Assembly (NCBI GenBank): GCA_910579055.1 | Contig: CAJTSU010000003.1 | Coordinates: forward strand, 19,455 to 41,417 | DNA: 21,963 bases | Direction of reading: 5' to 3' | Source of the DNA: an uncultured Mailhella sp. | GTDB taxonomy: Bacteria > Desulfobacterota > Desulfovibrionia > Desulfovibrionales > Desulfovibrionaceae | The notes under the pieces: model-generated | What the model saw: only the letters and a program-made list of their open reading frames with translations | Told to the model about the DNA's origin: nothing | The model's database searches: none | Shown here: positions 15,513 to 21,884 of the stretch, one piece after another | Layout of the letters: each line of letters opens with the position of its first letter | Numbering within the stretch: the stretch's first letter is position 1 | Position numbers and translations under genes: made by a program

Positions 15513-16528
15513 AGGCGTTCTCCGTACCAAAGTTTTTCAAAGTCGCGGTAGGCCCCGGATTCGACCTGAAGAACCCATTCCTCATGGTTTTCATACCAGC
15601 GCACGGTTTCTTCCAGACCGGTTTCAAAGCTTTTCAGCGGGGCAAATCCCAGTTCACGTGAAGCCAGAGAATAATCCATGGCATAGCGCAGGTCGTGTCC
15701 CGGCCTGTCCTTGACAAAACGGATCAGGTTTTCATCACGCCCGGTCAGGCGCAGAATGGCGCGAACGACGTCCAGATTGGTCCGCTCCGCATCGCCGCCG
15801 AAATTGTAGATATTGCCCGGACGGCCTTTTTCCAGCGCCAGCAGTACGCCCCGGCAGTGATCTTCCACGTGGATCCAGTCGCGCACGTTGGCGCCGTTGC
15901 CGTACACGGGCAAGGGCTCGCCGCGTCGCGCCCGGCCGGTCATCAGAGGAATGAGTTTTTCCGGGAACTGACAGGGGCCGTAGTTATTGGAGCAACGGGT
16001 GATGACCACATCCTGACCGAAGGTTTCATGCGCGGCCCGCACCAGCAGATCCGAAGACGCTTTGGACGCGGAGTAGGGGCTGTTGGGCGCAAGGGGAGTA
16101 TCTTCCCGGAAACGGCCTTCCGAACCCAAAGTGCCGTAGACTTCGTCGGTAGAGACATGCACCATGCGGGGCGTACCCGCCTGCCTCGCGCAGTCCAGCA
16201 GAACCTGGGTGCCCAGGACGTTGGTGGTGATGAAGGGCGTGGCGTCTGTGATAGAGCGATCGACGTGACTTTCCGCCGCAAAGTGCACAATGGCGTCGGG
16301 TTTTTCGTCCGCAAGCAGAGATGAAACCAGGGCACGATCCGTGATATCGCCCTTGATGAAGCGATGGCGACCGGCCTGTTCCGGAGGCAGATCAGCGAGG
16401 TTGGCCAGATTGCCCGCATAGGTCAGCTTGTCGAGGTTGAGTATTTCCGTGCCGTCGTTTCGACTGAGAATGAGGCGGATGAAATTGGAACCGATGAAGC
16501 CGCACCCTCCTGTAACCAGAATACGCAT
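15509..16528 (-). CDS. rfbB: dTDP-glucose 4,6-dehydratase
   Basis: Extended SDR enzyme that converts dTDP-glucose to dTDP-4-keto-6-deoxyglucose, the second step toward dTDP-rhamnose. 339 residues. It has the NAD-binding TGGCGFIGS at 6-14, HFAAESHVDRSI, HVSTDEVYGTLG (catalytic Thr-Asp-Glu), SPYSASKASSDLL (Tyr and Lys), and TRCSNNYGPCQFPEKLIPLM. The start has AGGAG placed inside the end of the upstream gene and lies 3 nt after that gene's stop. RfbA (thymidylyltransferase) and RfbC (epimerase) are not in this window, so the pathway needs genes elsewhere. Confidence 0.96.
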   Translation of the reverse strand: MRILVTGGCGFIGSNFIRLILSRNDGTEILNLDKLTYAGNLANLADLPPEQAGRHRFIKGDITDRALVSSLLADEKPDAIVHFAAESHVDRSITDATPFITTNVLGTQVLLDCARQAGTPRMVHVSTDEVYGTLGSEGRFREDTPLAPNSPYSASKASSDLLVRAAHETFGQDVVITRCSNNYGPCQFPEKLIPLMTGRARRGEPLPVYGNGANVRDWIHVEDHCRGVLLALEKGRPGNIYNFGGDAERTNLDVVRAILRLTGRDENLIRFVKDRPGHDLRYAMDYSLASRELGFAPLKSFETGLEETVRWYENHEEWVLQVESGAYRDFEKLWYGERL

Positions 16529-16531
16529 TTG

Positions 16532-17098
16532 TTATTTCTCCTGTTTGTCGGCCGCGGGTTCGGAATCGCCGCTTTTCTGCGTGTTGTTGTCGGGTTGTTT
16601 TTTGGCTTTGGGGAAAAGATAGGAATAGCGTACCGCGAGGTTATCCGTACGCTCGACGATTCGTGCGGCGATGTCGTCCACCTGGTCAGGCGTCAGCAAA
16701 CCGACTTCCCGCGCCAGATAGTGGCGCAAGGTGGCATCGCTGAGAGAAAAGACCCAGATTACGGAATAGGCGGAACCCACGGAAGGACGATCTTTGAATT
16801 CGGAAGTGGAAGAAAGCAGGATGCGGAATTTCGGCGTATCCTTTTCCTGAAGCTGGAACAGACTGCTCCCGTTGAGCAGCTCTTTCAGTCGGGTGGACAG
16901 GCGTGCTCCAAGAGCGTCGTCTCCTTCATGCTCCACGGAAACCGGGCTGTTGCGCGGTGTGATGTGCATGGGGTTGTCGGGCAGGGCGGTGCTCTCCGCA
17001 CCAAGGGCAGAGGGAACCGTCAGCGCCCAGAACAGGGCAGCGCATAAAAACGGCGGGATCAGGGCGCGGCCCGAACGGCGGAACAGAGAAATAATCAT
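16532..17098 (-). CDS. Exported protein of unknown function, first gene of rfb-lpxB operon
   Basis: 188 residues that I cannot assign to a family. There is a signal peptide (basic MIISLFRRSGR, hydrophobic core to about residue 30, likely cut near SALGA), so the product is periplasmic or outer-membrane associated; no lipobox cysteine is present. The middle includes DALGARLSTRLKELLNGSS, FRILLSSTSEFKDRPSVGSA and YSVIWVFSLSD, suggesting an alpha/beta fold that could be a small soluble domain. The tail (about 165-188) is Lys/Glu/Gln-rich and probably disordered. The ribosome site AAGGAG precedes the ATG at 17098. Only 3 nt separate its stop from rfbB, so it belongs to this operon and may work in LPS or envelope assembly; that is inference from position. 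Confidence 0.82.
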   Translation of the reverse strand: MIISLFRRSGRALIPPFLCAALFWALTVPSALGAESTALPDNPMHITPRNSPVSVEHEGDDALGARLSTRLKELLNGSSLFQLQEKDTPKFRILLSSTSEFKDRPSVGSAYSVIWVFSLSDATLRHYLAREVGLLTPDQVDDIAARIVERTDNLAVRYSYLFPKAKKQPDNNTQKSGDSEPAADKQEK

Positions 17099-17479
17099 GG
17101 AATCTCCTTGTCATTTCTTACATGACGCGAAAAAAGCGCGTCGAGATGCTCAGGAATGGAGGAATGTTGAGCTGTGCCGAGGGGTATTCCCCTTCGGGCA
17201 TCATAAACCGGAGCCTCGAAAATGTGAGTTTTCGGGCTGACGGCAATTCGTCTTGGAGCAGTTCAAGGAAACGCTTTAATCAGCGGTTCCTTAACATTGA
17301 AGTTATACATGGTCAGGCTCCTCTGTTGTGACACGCAGGTTTCACGCCTCCGCCGGAGTTGAACGTCGCAAGCGGATTGCGCTTGCTCTTGGAATGGTGG
17401 GGGCGTCGCGACGAGGTTTCGTTCCGCTCCACTTCGGGAGCAATTTCACTTTGAAATTGCTTTCGTATGCTGAAACATT
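17099..17479 (-). other. Leader region of the envelope operon with a mini-ORF and hairpins
   Basis: 381 nt without a gene that I can firmly support. Read on the minus strand from the amrA stop: a perfect 10-bp hairpin AGCAATTTCA/TGAAATTGCT at 17439-17461 without a T-run, a 7-bp hairpin GCAAGCG/CGCTTGC near 17370-17388, then a strong ribosome site AGAGGAG and an ATG at 17310 opening a 15-codon ORF (17310-17263). A hairpin GACGCG-CTTTTTT-CGCGTC at about 17122-17142 lies just before the ribosome site of the exported-protein gene. I could not place a convincing -35/-10 pair. A plus-strand ORF also spans this stretch but has no ribosome site and lies antisense. Confidence 0.5.
17263..17310 (-). 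CDS. 15-codon leader-type ORF, possibly the start of a broken or recoded gene
   Basis: MYNFNVKEPLIKAFP followed by TGA, with AGAGGAG at 7 nt before the ATG, the best ribosome site in the region. After the TGA the same frame stays open for 55 codons and ends as ATGA over the start of the exported-protein gene. The +1 frame, entered at CCT-TGA, is open for 48 codons to a TAA at 17118-17120 and has codon use closer to the neighbours. It may be a leader peptide, a frameshifted remnant, or a recoded gene; I cannot decide from sequence alone. Confidence 0.3.
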   Translation of the reverse strand: MYNFNVKEPLIKAFP

Positions 17480-18148
17480 TCATGTCGCGGAGTACGAGAC
17501 GGAGCAAGGGCCGACAAGAAAAGCCTCATAACAAAAAAGGCGGGAGCTCCCGGCTCGGAAAGCAGCCGGAGTGACAGCCTCGGGCGGAAGACCTGCCTTG
17601 CGCCGCAAGGCTTCCAGAGTTTGGCTCAGGTTCCAGCCCTGTTCCGTGGGAACCTGAGGCAGAAATACCGCCGCGCGTCCCATGGCCTCCAGCCTGATAC
17701 CGTGGCGGCCCAGTTCAATGTCTTCAAGAGTGCAGGGGGAGAGGGCTCCAAGTACGGAGATATCCAACTTCAGCAAGGGAACCTCCTCTGCGCGAAGCGG
17801 CGGGAAGCGCCTGTCTTCAAATGCGGCAGCCCAGGCCATGCGAATCACGGCCAGGGCCAGGGGCATGACGGGTTCCAGCAAGCCGATGCAGCCGCGCAAT
17901 GTGTGAACGTCGTTTTCCACAAGGTGCAGGGTAACAAAGGCTCCGGAAGCTGTCAGCAGGCGAGGTGCCTGTTTTTGTACTGCCAGACCTGCATCTTCAA
18001 GGGCGCGCGCGCCGGGTTCGCCCTCACCAGCCAGAAAGGCGAAAGCTTCGGGCAAGGGCAGTTCCACCCCTCTGCGGATACTTGCCGAGGCACAGCCCAG
18101 CAGAAAATCCTGTTCGGAAGAGGTCAGAGGAAGAGAGAGGCCGGACAT
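17480..18148 (-). CDS. amrA: AMMECR1-domain protein (AmmeMemoRadiSam system protein A type)
   Basis: 222 residues from the ATG at 18148, which has AGGAG at 5 nt. The AMMECR1 hallmark LRGCIG is present, with FVTLHL before it and the helix AVIRMAWAAAFEDRRFPPL and segment PLLKLDISVLG after it; the C-terminal part VFLPQVPTEQGWNLSQTLEALRRKAGLPPEA is also typical. The biochemical role of the family is not established. In many bacteria it is encoded beside Memo-like and radical SAM genes, hence the system name; neither is visible here. It sits 8 nt after purN and so belongs to the cobA-hemD-purN operon. The much longer ORF start at 18283 lies inside purN and is not supported. The last dozen residues (GPCSVSYSAT) diverge from what I expect of the family. 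Confidence 0.85.
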   Translation of the reverse strand: MSGLSLPLTSSEQDFLLGCASASIRRGVELPLPEAFAFLAGEGEPGARALEDAGLAVQKQAPRLLTASGAFVTLHLVENDVHTLRGCIGLLEPVMPLALAVIRMAWAAAFEDRRFPPLRAEEVPLLKLDISVLGALSPCTLEDIELGRHGIRLEAMGRAAVFLPQVPTEQGWNLSQTLEALRRKAGLPPEAVTPAAFRAGSSRLFCYEAFLVGPCSVSYSAT

Positions 18149-18156
18149 GAGGACTC

Positions 18157-18834
18157 CTAAAATCCTTCTTCCAGCGCAGGCCAGACAAGGATGTTTGCCG
18201 GAAGTTGAGCCGGACGCCGTTCGGCATCCTGTTTCAGAAAAACCCTGCGTCCCCTGATATCCAGCCGGTTCCCGGCCAGCCATTGCAGGGCTTGCGGGTA
18301 GATGCGGTGTTCCAGCGTATGAATGCGGTTTTGCAGTTCCTCCTCGCTTTCATCCTGCCGGACGGGCAGACAGGCCTGCACGATAATCGGGCCGCAATCC
18401 ATTTCCGGGCTGACGAAATGCACCGTACAGCCGGTGAATTTCACGCCCCAGGCGTGGGCGTCCGCCGCGCCGTGCACGCCGGGAAAGGAGGGTAGAATTG
18501 CCGGATGAATGTTGAGCACCCGGTTGGGAAAGGCGTCAAGAAAGGCGGGAGTCACCAGGCGCATATAGCCGGCCAGAGCCACGGTGTCGGCCCCGGCGTC
18601 CTGTATGGTCTTGATCACGGCATTATCAAAATTTTCCCGATCCGGAAACGTTTTGTGATCCAGGCATATGGCAGGTACGCCGCGCCGTGCCGCGCGTTCC
18701 AGAACTTTCGCTCCGGGGCGGTTGGCGAGCACCAGGCGGATATCGGCATCCAGGGTGCCGCGCTCCACCGCCTTGAATATGGCTTCCGCGTTGGTGCCGC
18801 TGCCGGAGGCGAGAATGGCGAGTTTGATGCCCAT
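18157..18834 (-). CDS. purN: Phosphoribosylglycinamide formyltransferase
   Basis: Third step of purine synthesis: transfers a formyl group from 10-formyltetrahydrofolate to GAR in the cytoplasm. 225 residues, slightly longer than E. coli PurN. Signatures: LAILASGSGTNAEAIF with the phosphate-binding loop, ALAGYMRLVTPAFLDAFPN, the catalytic NIHPAILPSFPGVHG (Asn and His), and TGCTVHFVSPEMDCGPIIVQ carrying the catalytic Asp. The ATG at 18834 has AAGGA at a good distance. It lies 39 nt downstream of the cobA-hemD fusion and 8 nt upstream of the AMMECR1 gene. The C-terminal 25 residues after FLKQDAERRP look unrelated to other PurN and may be a short extension. Confidence 0.95.
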   Translation of the reverse strand: MGIKLAILASGSGTNAEAIFKAVERGTLDADIRLVLANRPGAKVLERAARRGVPAICLDHKTFPDRENFDNAVIKTIQDAGADTVALAGYMRLVTPAFLDAFPNRVLNIHPAILPSFPGVHGAADAHAWGVKFTGCTVHFVSPEMDCGPIIVQACLPVRQDESEEELQNRIHTLEHRIYPQALQWLAGNRLDIRGRRVFLKQDAERRPAQLPANILVWPALEEGF

Positions 18835-18873
18835 GAATCGTTCCTTGCAGGAGTTTAACAGTGTGAAGCCGCT

Positions 18874-20388
18874 TTAAGCATCCAGTGCGGCGCATACGGC
18901 CCGAACCAGACCGGGGATGGTGTATTCCTCCGGCTCAATGTCGGGTTCAAGCCCTGCGTCCCGCAATGTAGCGGATGTAACCGGGCCGATGCTGGCGAGT
19001 TTTGTTTCCGGATGGGCCTTCAGCATTTCAGCAGGAACAGCGGCGAGAAAGTTGCGCACGGTGGAGGAAGAGCCAAACGTGATACAGGAGAGGGTTCCTG
19101 CTTCCAGTTCCCCCAAAACGTGTTCTTTCAGGGCGGCGTTGTCGGCGGGCACGGTTTCGTAGGCGGGCACATCGTCTACCCTGGCGCCTGCCTTTGTCAG
19201 TTCGGCGGGCAGTACGTCGCGCGCTTTGAGTGCCCGCGGGAGAAGAATCCTTTTTCCCTCCACGCCCAGAGCGATCAAGCCCTCGGCGGCGCTTTCGGCC
19301 ACATGGCGTGCGGGGATAAAATCAGGTCGAAGGCCGAGAGCGCGCAGGCGTTCCGCCGTGGCGGGGCCTACTGCGGCGATTTTTGCACTGCCGAAGGCTC
19401 GCGCGTCCAAGCCCAAGGCATCCAGCCGTCCGGCAAAATGCGTTACGCCGTTGGCAGAGCTGAACACTACCCAGTCATAGGAAGCAAGCCGGGTGACGGC
19501 CTGATCCAGCAGAGCGTTATCCGGCAGGGGGCGCACGGCAATGGTGGGAAACTGGATGACGCGCGCGCCGAGTTCTGCAAACAGAGCGGCGCTTTCGCTG
19601 GCCTGCTCGCGGGCGCGTGTGATCAGCACCGTTCGGCCGAACAGAGGCTTGCGTTCAAACCAGTCCAGCTTGTCGCGCATCTTTACGACTTGCCCGACCA
19701 CGATCACCGAAGGGTTGGAAAAACCTTCGCGCACGGCGTCTTCAGGAAGTTCGCCAATGGTGGACGCGAGAGATCGCTGATGATCCGTAGTGCCCCAATG
19801 GACGAGAGCCGCGGGAGTTTCGGCGGGCATGCCCGCCGAAATGAGATTGCGGGAGATTTCCGGCAGGTTTTTCATGCCCATGACAAATACAAGCGTGGAA
19901 GCACCGCGGGCCAGGGCATTCCAGTCATGCACTGAACCAGGCTTGGTGGGATCCTCATGTCCGGTGATCAGCGTCACAGAGGAGGCCAGACTACGATGGG
20001 TCAGCGGGATGCCCGCATAGGCAGGGCCTGCTATGGTGCTGGAAATGCCGGGGATTTCCTCAAAAGGCACACCCGCGTCAAACAGTTCTTCACCTTCTTC
20101 GCCGCCCCGTCCGAAGATATAGGGGTCGCCGCCTTTCAGGCGCGCCACGGTCTTGCCTTCTTTGGCCAGACGTACCAGGAGCCGGTTGATTTCCGGCTGG
20201 GGAAGGGCATGGTTGCCCGCCTTCTTGCCCACATAGATGAGTTCCGCATCAGGACGGGCATGTGCAAGCAGCTCTTCACTGGACAGAAAGTCATAGACGA
20301 TGACGTCCGCCCGTTGGAGGGCATGCAACCCCTTGAGAGTAATAAGGCCGGGATCGCCGGGCCCCGCTCCGATCAGATATACGTACAT
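18874..20388 (-). CDS. cobA-hemD: Uroporphyrinogen-III C-methyltransferase / uroporphyrinogen-III synthase fusion
   Basis: Bifunctional enzyme of 504 residues. The N-terminal domain (about 1-245) is the SAM-dependent CobA/SUMT that makes precorrin-2: IGAGPGDPGLITLKG, VARLKGGDPYIFGRGGEE, PGISSTIAGPAYAGIPLTHR, VTLITGHED and NPSVIVVGQVV are all present. The C-terminal domain (about 250-504) is HemD, which closes hydroxymethylbilane to uroporphyrinogen III: VLITRAREQASE, DWVVFSSANGVTHF, AAVGPATAERLRALG, ILLPRA, and CITFGSSSTVRNF. The fusion channels substrate to siroheme, cobalamin and, in sulfate reducers, the siroheme-dependent heme route. The start has GGAGG at 4 nt. A promoter sits just upstream (20421-20449) and a dyad covers its start site. 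First firm gene of an operon with purN and the AMMECR1 gene. Confidence 0.96.
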   Translation of the reverse strand: MYVYLIGAGPGDPGLITLKGLHALQRADVIVYDFLSSEELLAHARPDAELIYVGKKAGNHALPQPEINRLLVRLAKEGKTVARLKGGDPYIFGRGGEEGEELFDAGVPFEEIPGISSTIAGPAYAGIPLTHRSLASSVTLITGHEDPTKPGSVHDWNALARGASTLVFVMGMKNLPEISRNLISAGMPAETPAALVHWGTTDHQRSLASTIGELPEDAVREGFSNPSVIVVGQVVKMRDKLDWFERKPLFGRTVLITRAREQASESAALFAELGARVIQFPTIAVRPLPDNALLDQAVTRLASYDWVVFSSANGVTHFAGRLDALGLDARAFGSAKIAAVGPATAERLRALGLRPDFIPARHVAESAAEGLIALGVEGKRILLPRALKARDVLPAELTKAGARVDDVPAYETVPADNAALKEHVLGELEAGTLSCITFGSSSTVRNFLAAVPAEMLKAHPETKLASIGPVTSATLRDAGLEPDIEPEEYTIPGLVRAVCAALDA

Positions 20389-20403
20389 TCCGCCTCCGCA
20401 GAA

Positions 20404-20415
20404 CTGAAAATTCAG
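20404..20415. promoter_or_regulatory. Dyad at the predicted cobA-hemD transcription start
   Basis: Perfect short palindrome CTGAA-AA-TTCAG, placed where the start site of the promoter at 20421-20449 is expected. It could be an operator or a leader hairpin. It also lies about 70-80 nt upstream of the divergent sigma-54 promoter. Confidence 0.3.
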
Positions 20416-20420
20416 CAGCT

Positions 20421-20449
20421 ATTCTAGCCGGAAAGGTCTGCCGGGGCAA
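20421..20449 (-). promoter_or_regulatory. Sigma-70-type promoter for cobA-hemD operon
   Basis: Minus strand TTGCCC (20444-20449), exactly 17 nt, TAGAAT (20421-20426). The predicted leader is about 25 nt and includes the GGAGG ribosome site. The -10 box overlaps the stop codon of the possible 78-codon ORF. Confidence 0.5.
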
Positions 20450-20660
20450 GAAAAGCTTCCAGGCTTTCCTGTGCGGCAATGGCACTTTTTTTGCATTCCA
20501 TCTGCTGCCATAGCTGAATATTCGTTGAAATGCCGGAGGGAGCCGTGCCGCATGACACGGTATAGGGCGCACTTGCGCGGTAGAAGGCACGCCGGGAGAG
20601 TGCGTCAAAATATCGGCGCTTGGCCGCCGTGGAGCTGAATACAATGATCGAACGAACCAT
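20424..20660 (-). CDS. Possible 78-aa ORF upstream of cobA-hemD
   Basis: I do not recognise it and am unsure that it is real. It reads MVRSIIVFSSTAAKRRYFDA at the start and ends AAQESLEAFLAPADLSG. In favour: it fills an otherwise empty 255-nt gap, its sequence is protein-like with an amphipathic N-terminus, and G or C at third codon position is near 58 percent by hand count, close to the window. Against: no ribosome site precedes the ATG, its stop lies within the cobA-hemD -10 box, and a strong sigma-54 promoter for the opposite strand lies inside it. The frame also continues far upstream, antisense to the lysozyme-like gene, which lowers its weight. Confidence 0.3.
   Translation of the reverse strand: MVRSIIVFSSTAAKRRYFDALSRRAFYRASAPYTVSCGTAPSGISTNIQLWQQMECKKSAIAAQESLEAFLAPADLSG
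20480..20495 (+). promoter_or_regulatory. Sigma-54 (RpoN) promoter for the lysozyme-like gene
   Basis: TGGCACTTTTTTTGCA: the invariant GG (20481-20482) and GC (20493-20494) are separated by exactly 10 nt, and the flanking bases fit TGGCAC-N5-TTGCA. The predicted start is near 20506, leaving a leader of about 138 nt. It points at the gene starting at 20644. Activation would need an enhancer-binding protein; no enhancer was identified, although the dyad at 20404-20415 is at a plausible distance. Confidence 0.7.
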
Positions 20661-21840
20661 AATGATACGCAACCGTGTAGAGGCCCAGGACCCGGGCGAA
20701 GCTGTTCGCAAGGCCATGGGAACAACCGGAGATTCCACTGGTTTTGCCCGTGCGCTCGGGGAGCAGGCTTCATTCAGCAGCCCTGATGCGCGATTGCCGC
20801 AGGCCGGAGCCCTGGTAACGCCGGCAGCCTTGGGGGCGAGCGGGGTGTTCGGCAAGACCCTGGGGGAAAAGGCCGCGTCGGATCCGGTTCTGGCGGCGGC
20901 CCTTGCCCGAAGCGGAGCCGGAACGCCGGGATCCCTCTCTGATCCTTCTCTCAAACAGCCTGTGGAGCCGCCGGTCCGGAACGCCGGAACGCCGGAACGC
21001 GAAGGAATAATGGGTATTCCTCTGAAGCGGGGCGGTCGTATTTCCCTTGCAGGTACAGCCCTGCCTTTGACCGGGAAAGGTGAATCCGTCGGCATTTCCC
21101 TGTCGGCTGCTTCATCGGGAGTTCTCTTGCGCAGGAAGATCGGCGGAATCGCGCTTGATGAGCGTTCTCTGCGAACCCTGAGCCGTGTTCGGGAAAAAAG
21201 CTCGGAAGAAAAGAGAACTTTTGCGGAAGGCGGACTCTCCGCGCAGTTTGAATCCGGAGGGGCAGGAGTGGGCGCAGTGGGCTATGATCGCATGGGGGGA
21301 ACCTCATACGGTCTGTATCAGATTTCGTCCCGGCAGGGCACGTTCAAGGAATTTCTGAAGTACCTGGATCAGAAAGCACCTTCCTTGGCCGAGCGCTTGC
21401 GCGCGGCGGGGAACCCGGACACAGGAGGGCGAACCGGTGGTGTGCCCGCGGCTTGGAAGAGTATCGCCTCCGAGGATGCGGAACGCTTTACAGCTCTGCA
21501 ACACGATTTCATCCGCAAGACACATTTTGAACCTGTTTTGAAGGATGTGGAGAAGACTCTTGGGGTGGAGACATTGTCCGAGGCCATAAAAGAGGTGGTT
21601 TGGAGCACTGCGGTGCAGCATGGTCCCAACGGCGCGCGGCGGCTTTTCGCTCAGGCTGCGCAACAGGGCGGAAATTCGGGCGGAAAGCTGGACGAGCGTG
21701 GCCTGATCCGGGATATATACGCGTTGCGCAAGGAGCAGTTTGGTTCTTCCGAAGGTCCGGTACGGGATGCTGTGCGGCGTCGTCTGGAAGAGGAACGTGA
21801 ACTGGCATTGGCCATGGTCGGAAAAAGCCGTTTGGCATAG
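20644..21840 (+). CDS. Lysozyme-like protein, VgrG3-type C-terminal muramidase domain
   Basis: 398 residues. The C-terminal half (about 195-395) matches what I know as the lysozyme-like domain found at the C-terminus of VgrG3-type T6SS spikes and in standalone phage-like or flagellar proteins: FESGG with a likely catalytic Glu203, AVGYDRMGGTSYGLYQISS, FTALQHDFIRKTHFEPVL and EVVWSTAVQHGPNGARRLF. It would cleave peptidoglycan glycan strands. The N-terminal 170 residues are Gly/Ser/Ala-rich, probably disordered, and carry no signal peptide or membrane helix, so export would need a specialised route (flagellar or type III, or T6SS). I chose the ATG at 20644, with GGAG 9 nt upstream; a TTG at 20620 and an ATG at 20662 are alternatives. 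The sigma-54 promoter points to a flagellum-linked role, since RpoN drives flagellar genes in many bacteria; no VgrG, Hcp or flagellar gene is in the window. Confidence 0.78.
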   Translation: MIERTIMIRNRVEAQDPGEAVRKAMGTTGDSTGFARALGEQASFSSPDARLPQAGALVTPAALGASGVFGKTLGEKAASDPVLAAALARSGAGTPGSLSDPSLKQPVEPPVRNAGTPEREGIMGIPLKRGGRISLAGTALPLTGKGESVGISLSAASSGVLLRRKIGGIALDERSLRTLSRVREKSSEEKRTFAEGGLSAQFESGGAGVGAVGYDRMGGTSYGLYQISSRQGTFKEFLKYLDQKAPSLAERLRAAGNPDTGGRTGGVPAAWKSIASEDAERFTALQHDFIRKTHFEPVLKDVEKTLGVETLSEAIKEVVWSTAVQHGPNGARRLFAQAAQQGGNSGGKLDERGLIRDIYALRKEQFGSSEGPVRDAVRRRLEEERELALAMVGKSRLA

Positions 21841-21884
21841 AACATTTTGAGTTTGAACGCTCTGTTGTAGAATTGTGTTGAAAT

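Noticed and set aside
17095..17310. Selenoprotein with TGA as selenocysteine
   Set aside because: The frame is open after the TGA, and a small GACG/CGTC hairpin lies about 10 nt downstream, but there is no redox motif near the TGA and codon use of this frame is poor; kept only as an alternative in the finding.
17122..17331. Plus-strand 69-codon ORF in the envelope-operon leader
   Set aside because: No ribosome site and antisense to the likely leader transcript; protein-like appearance alone is not enough.
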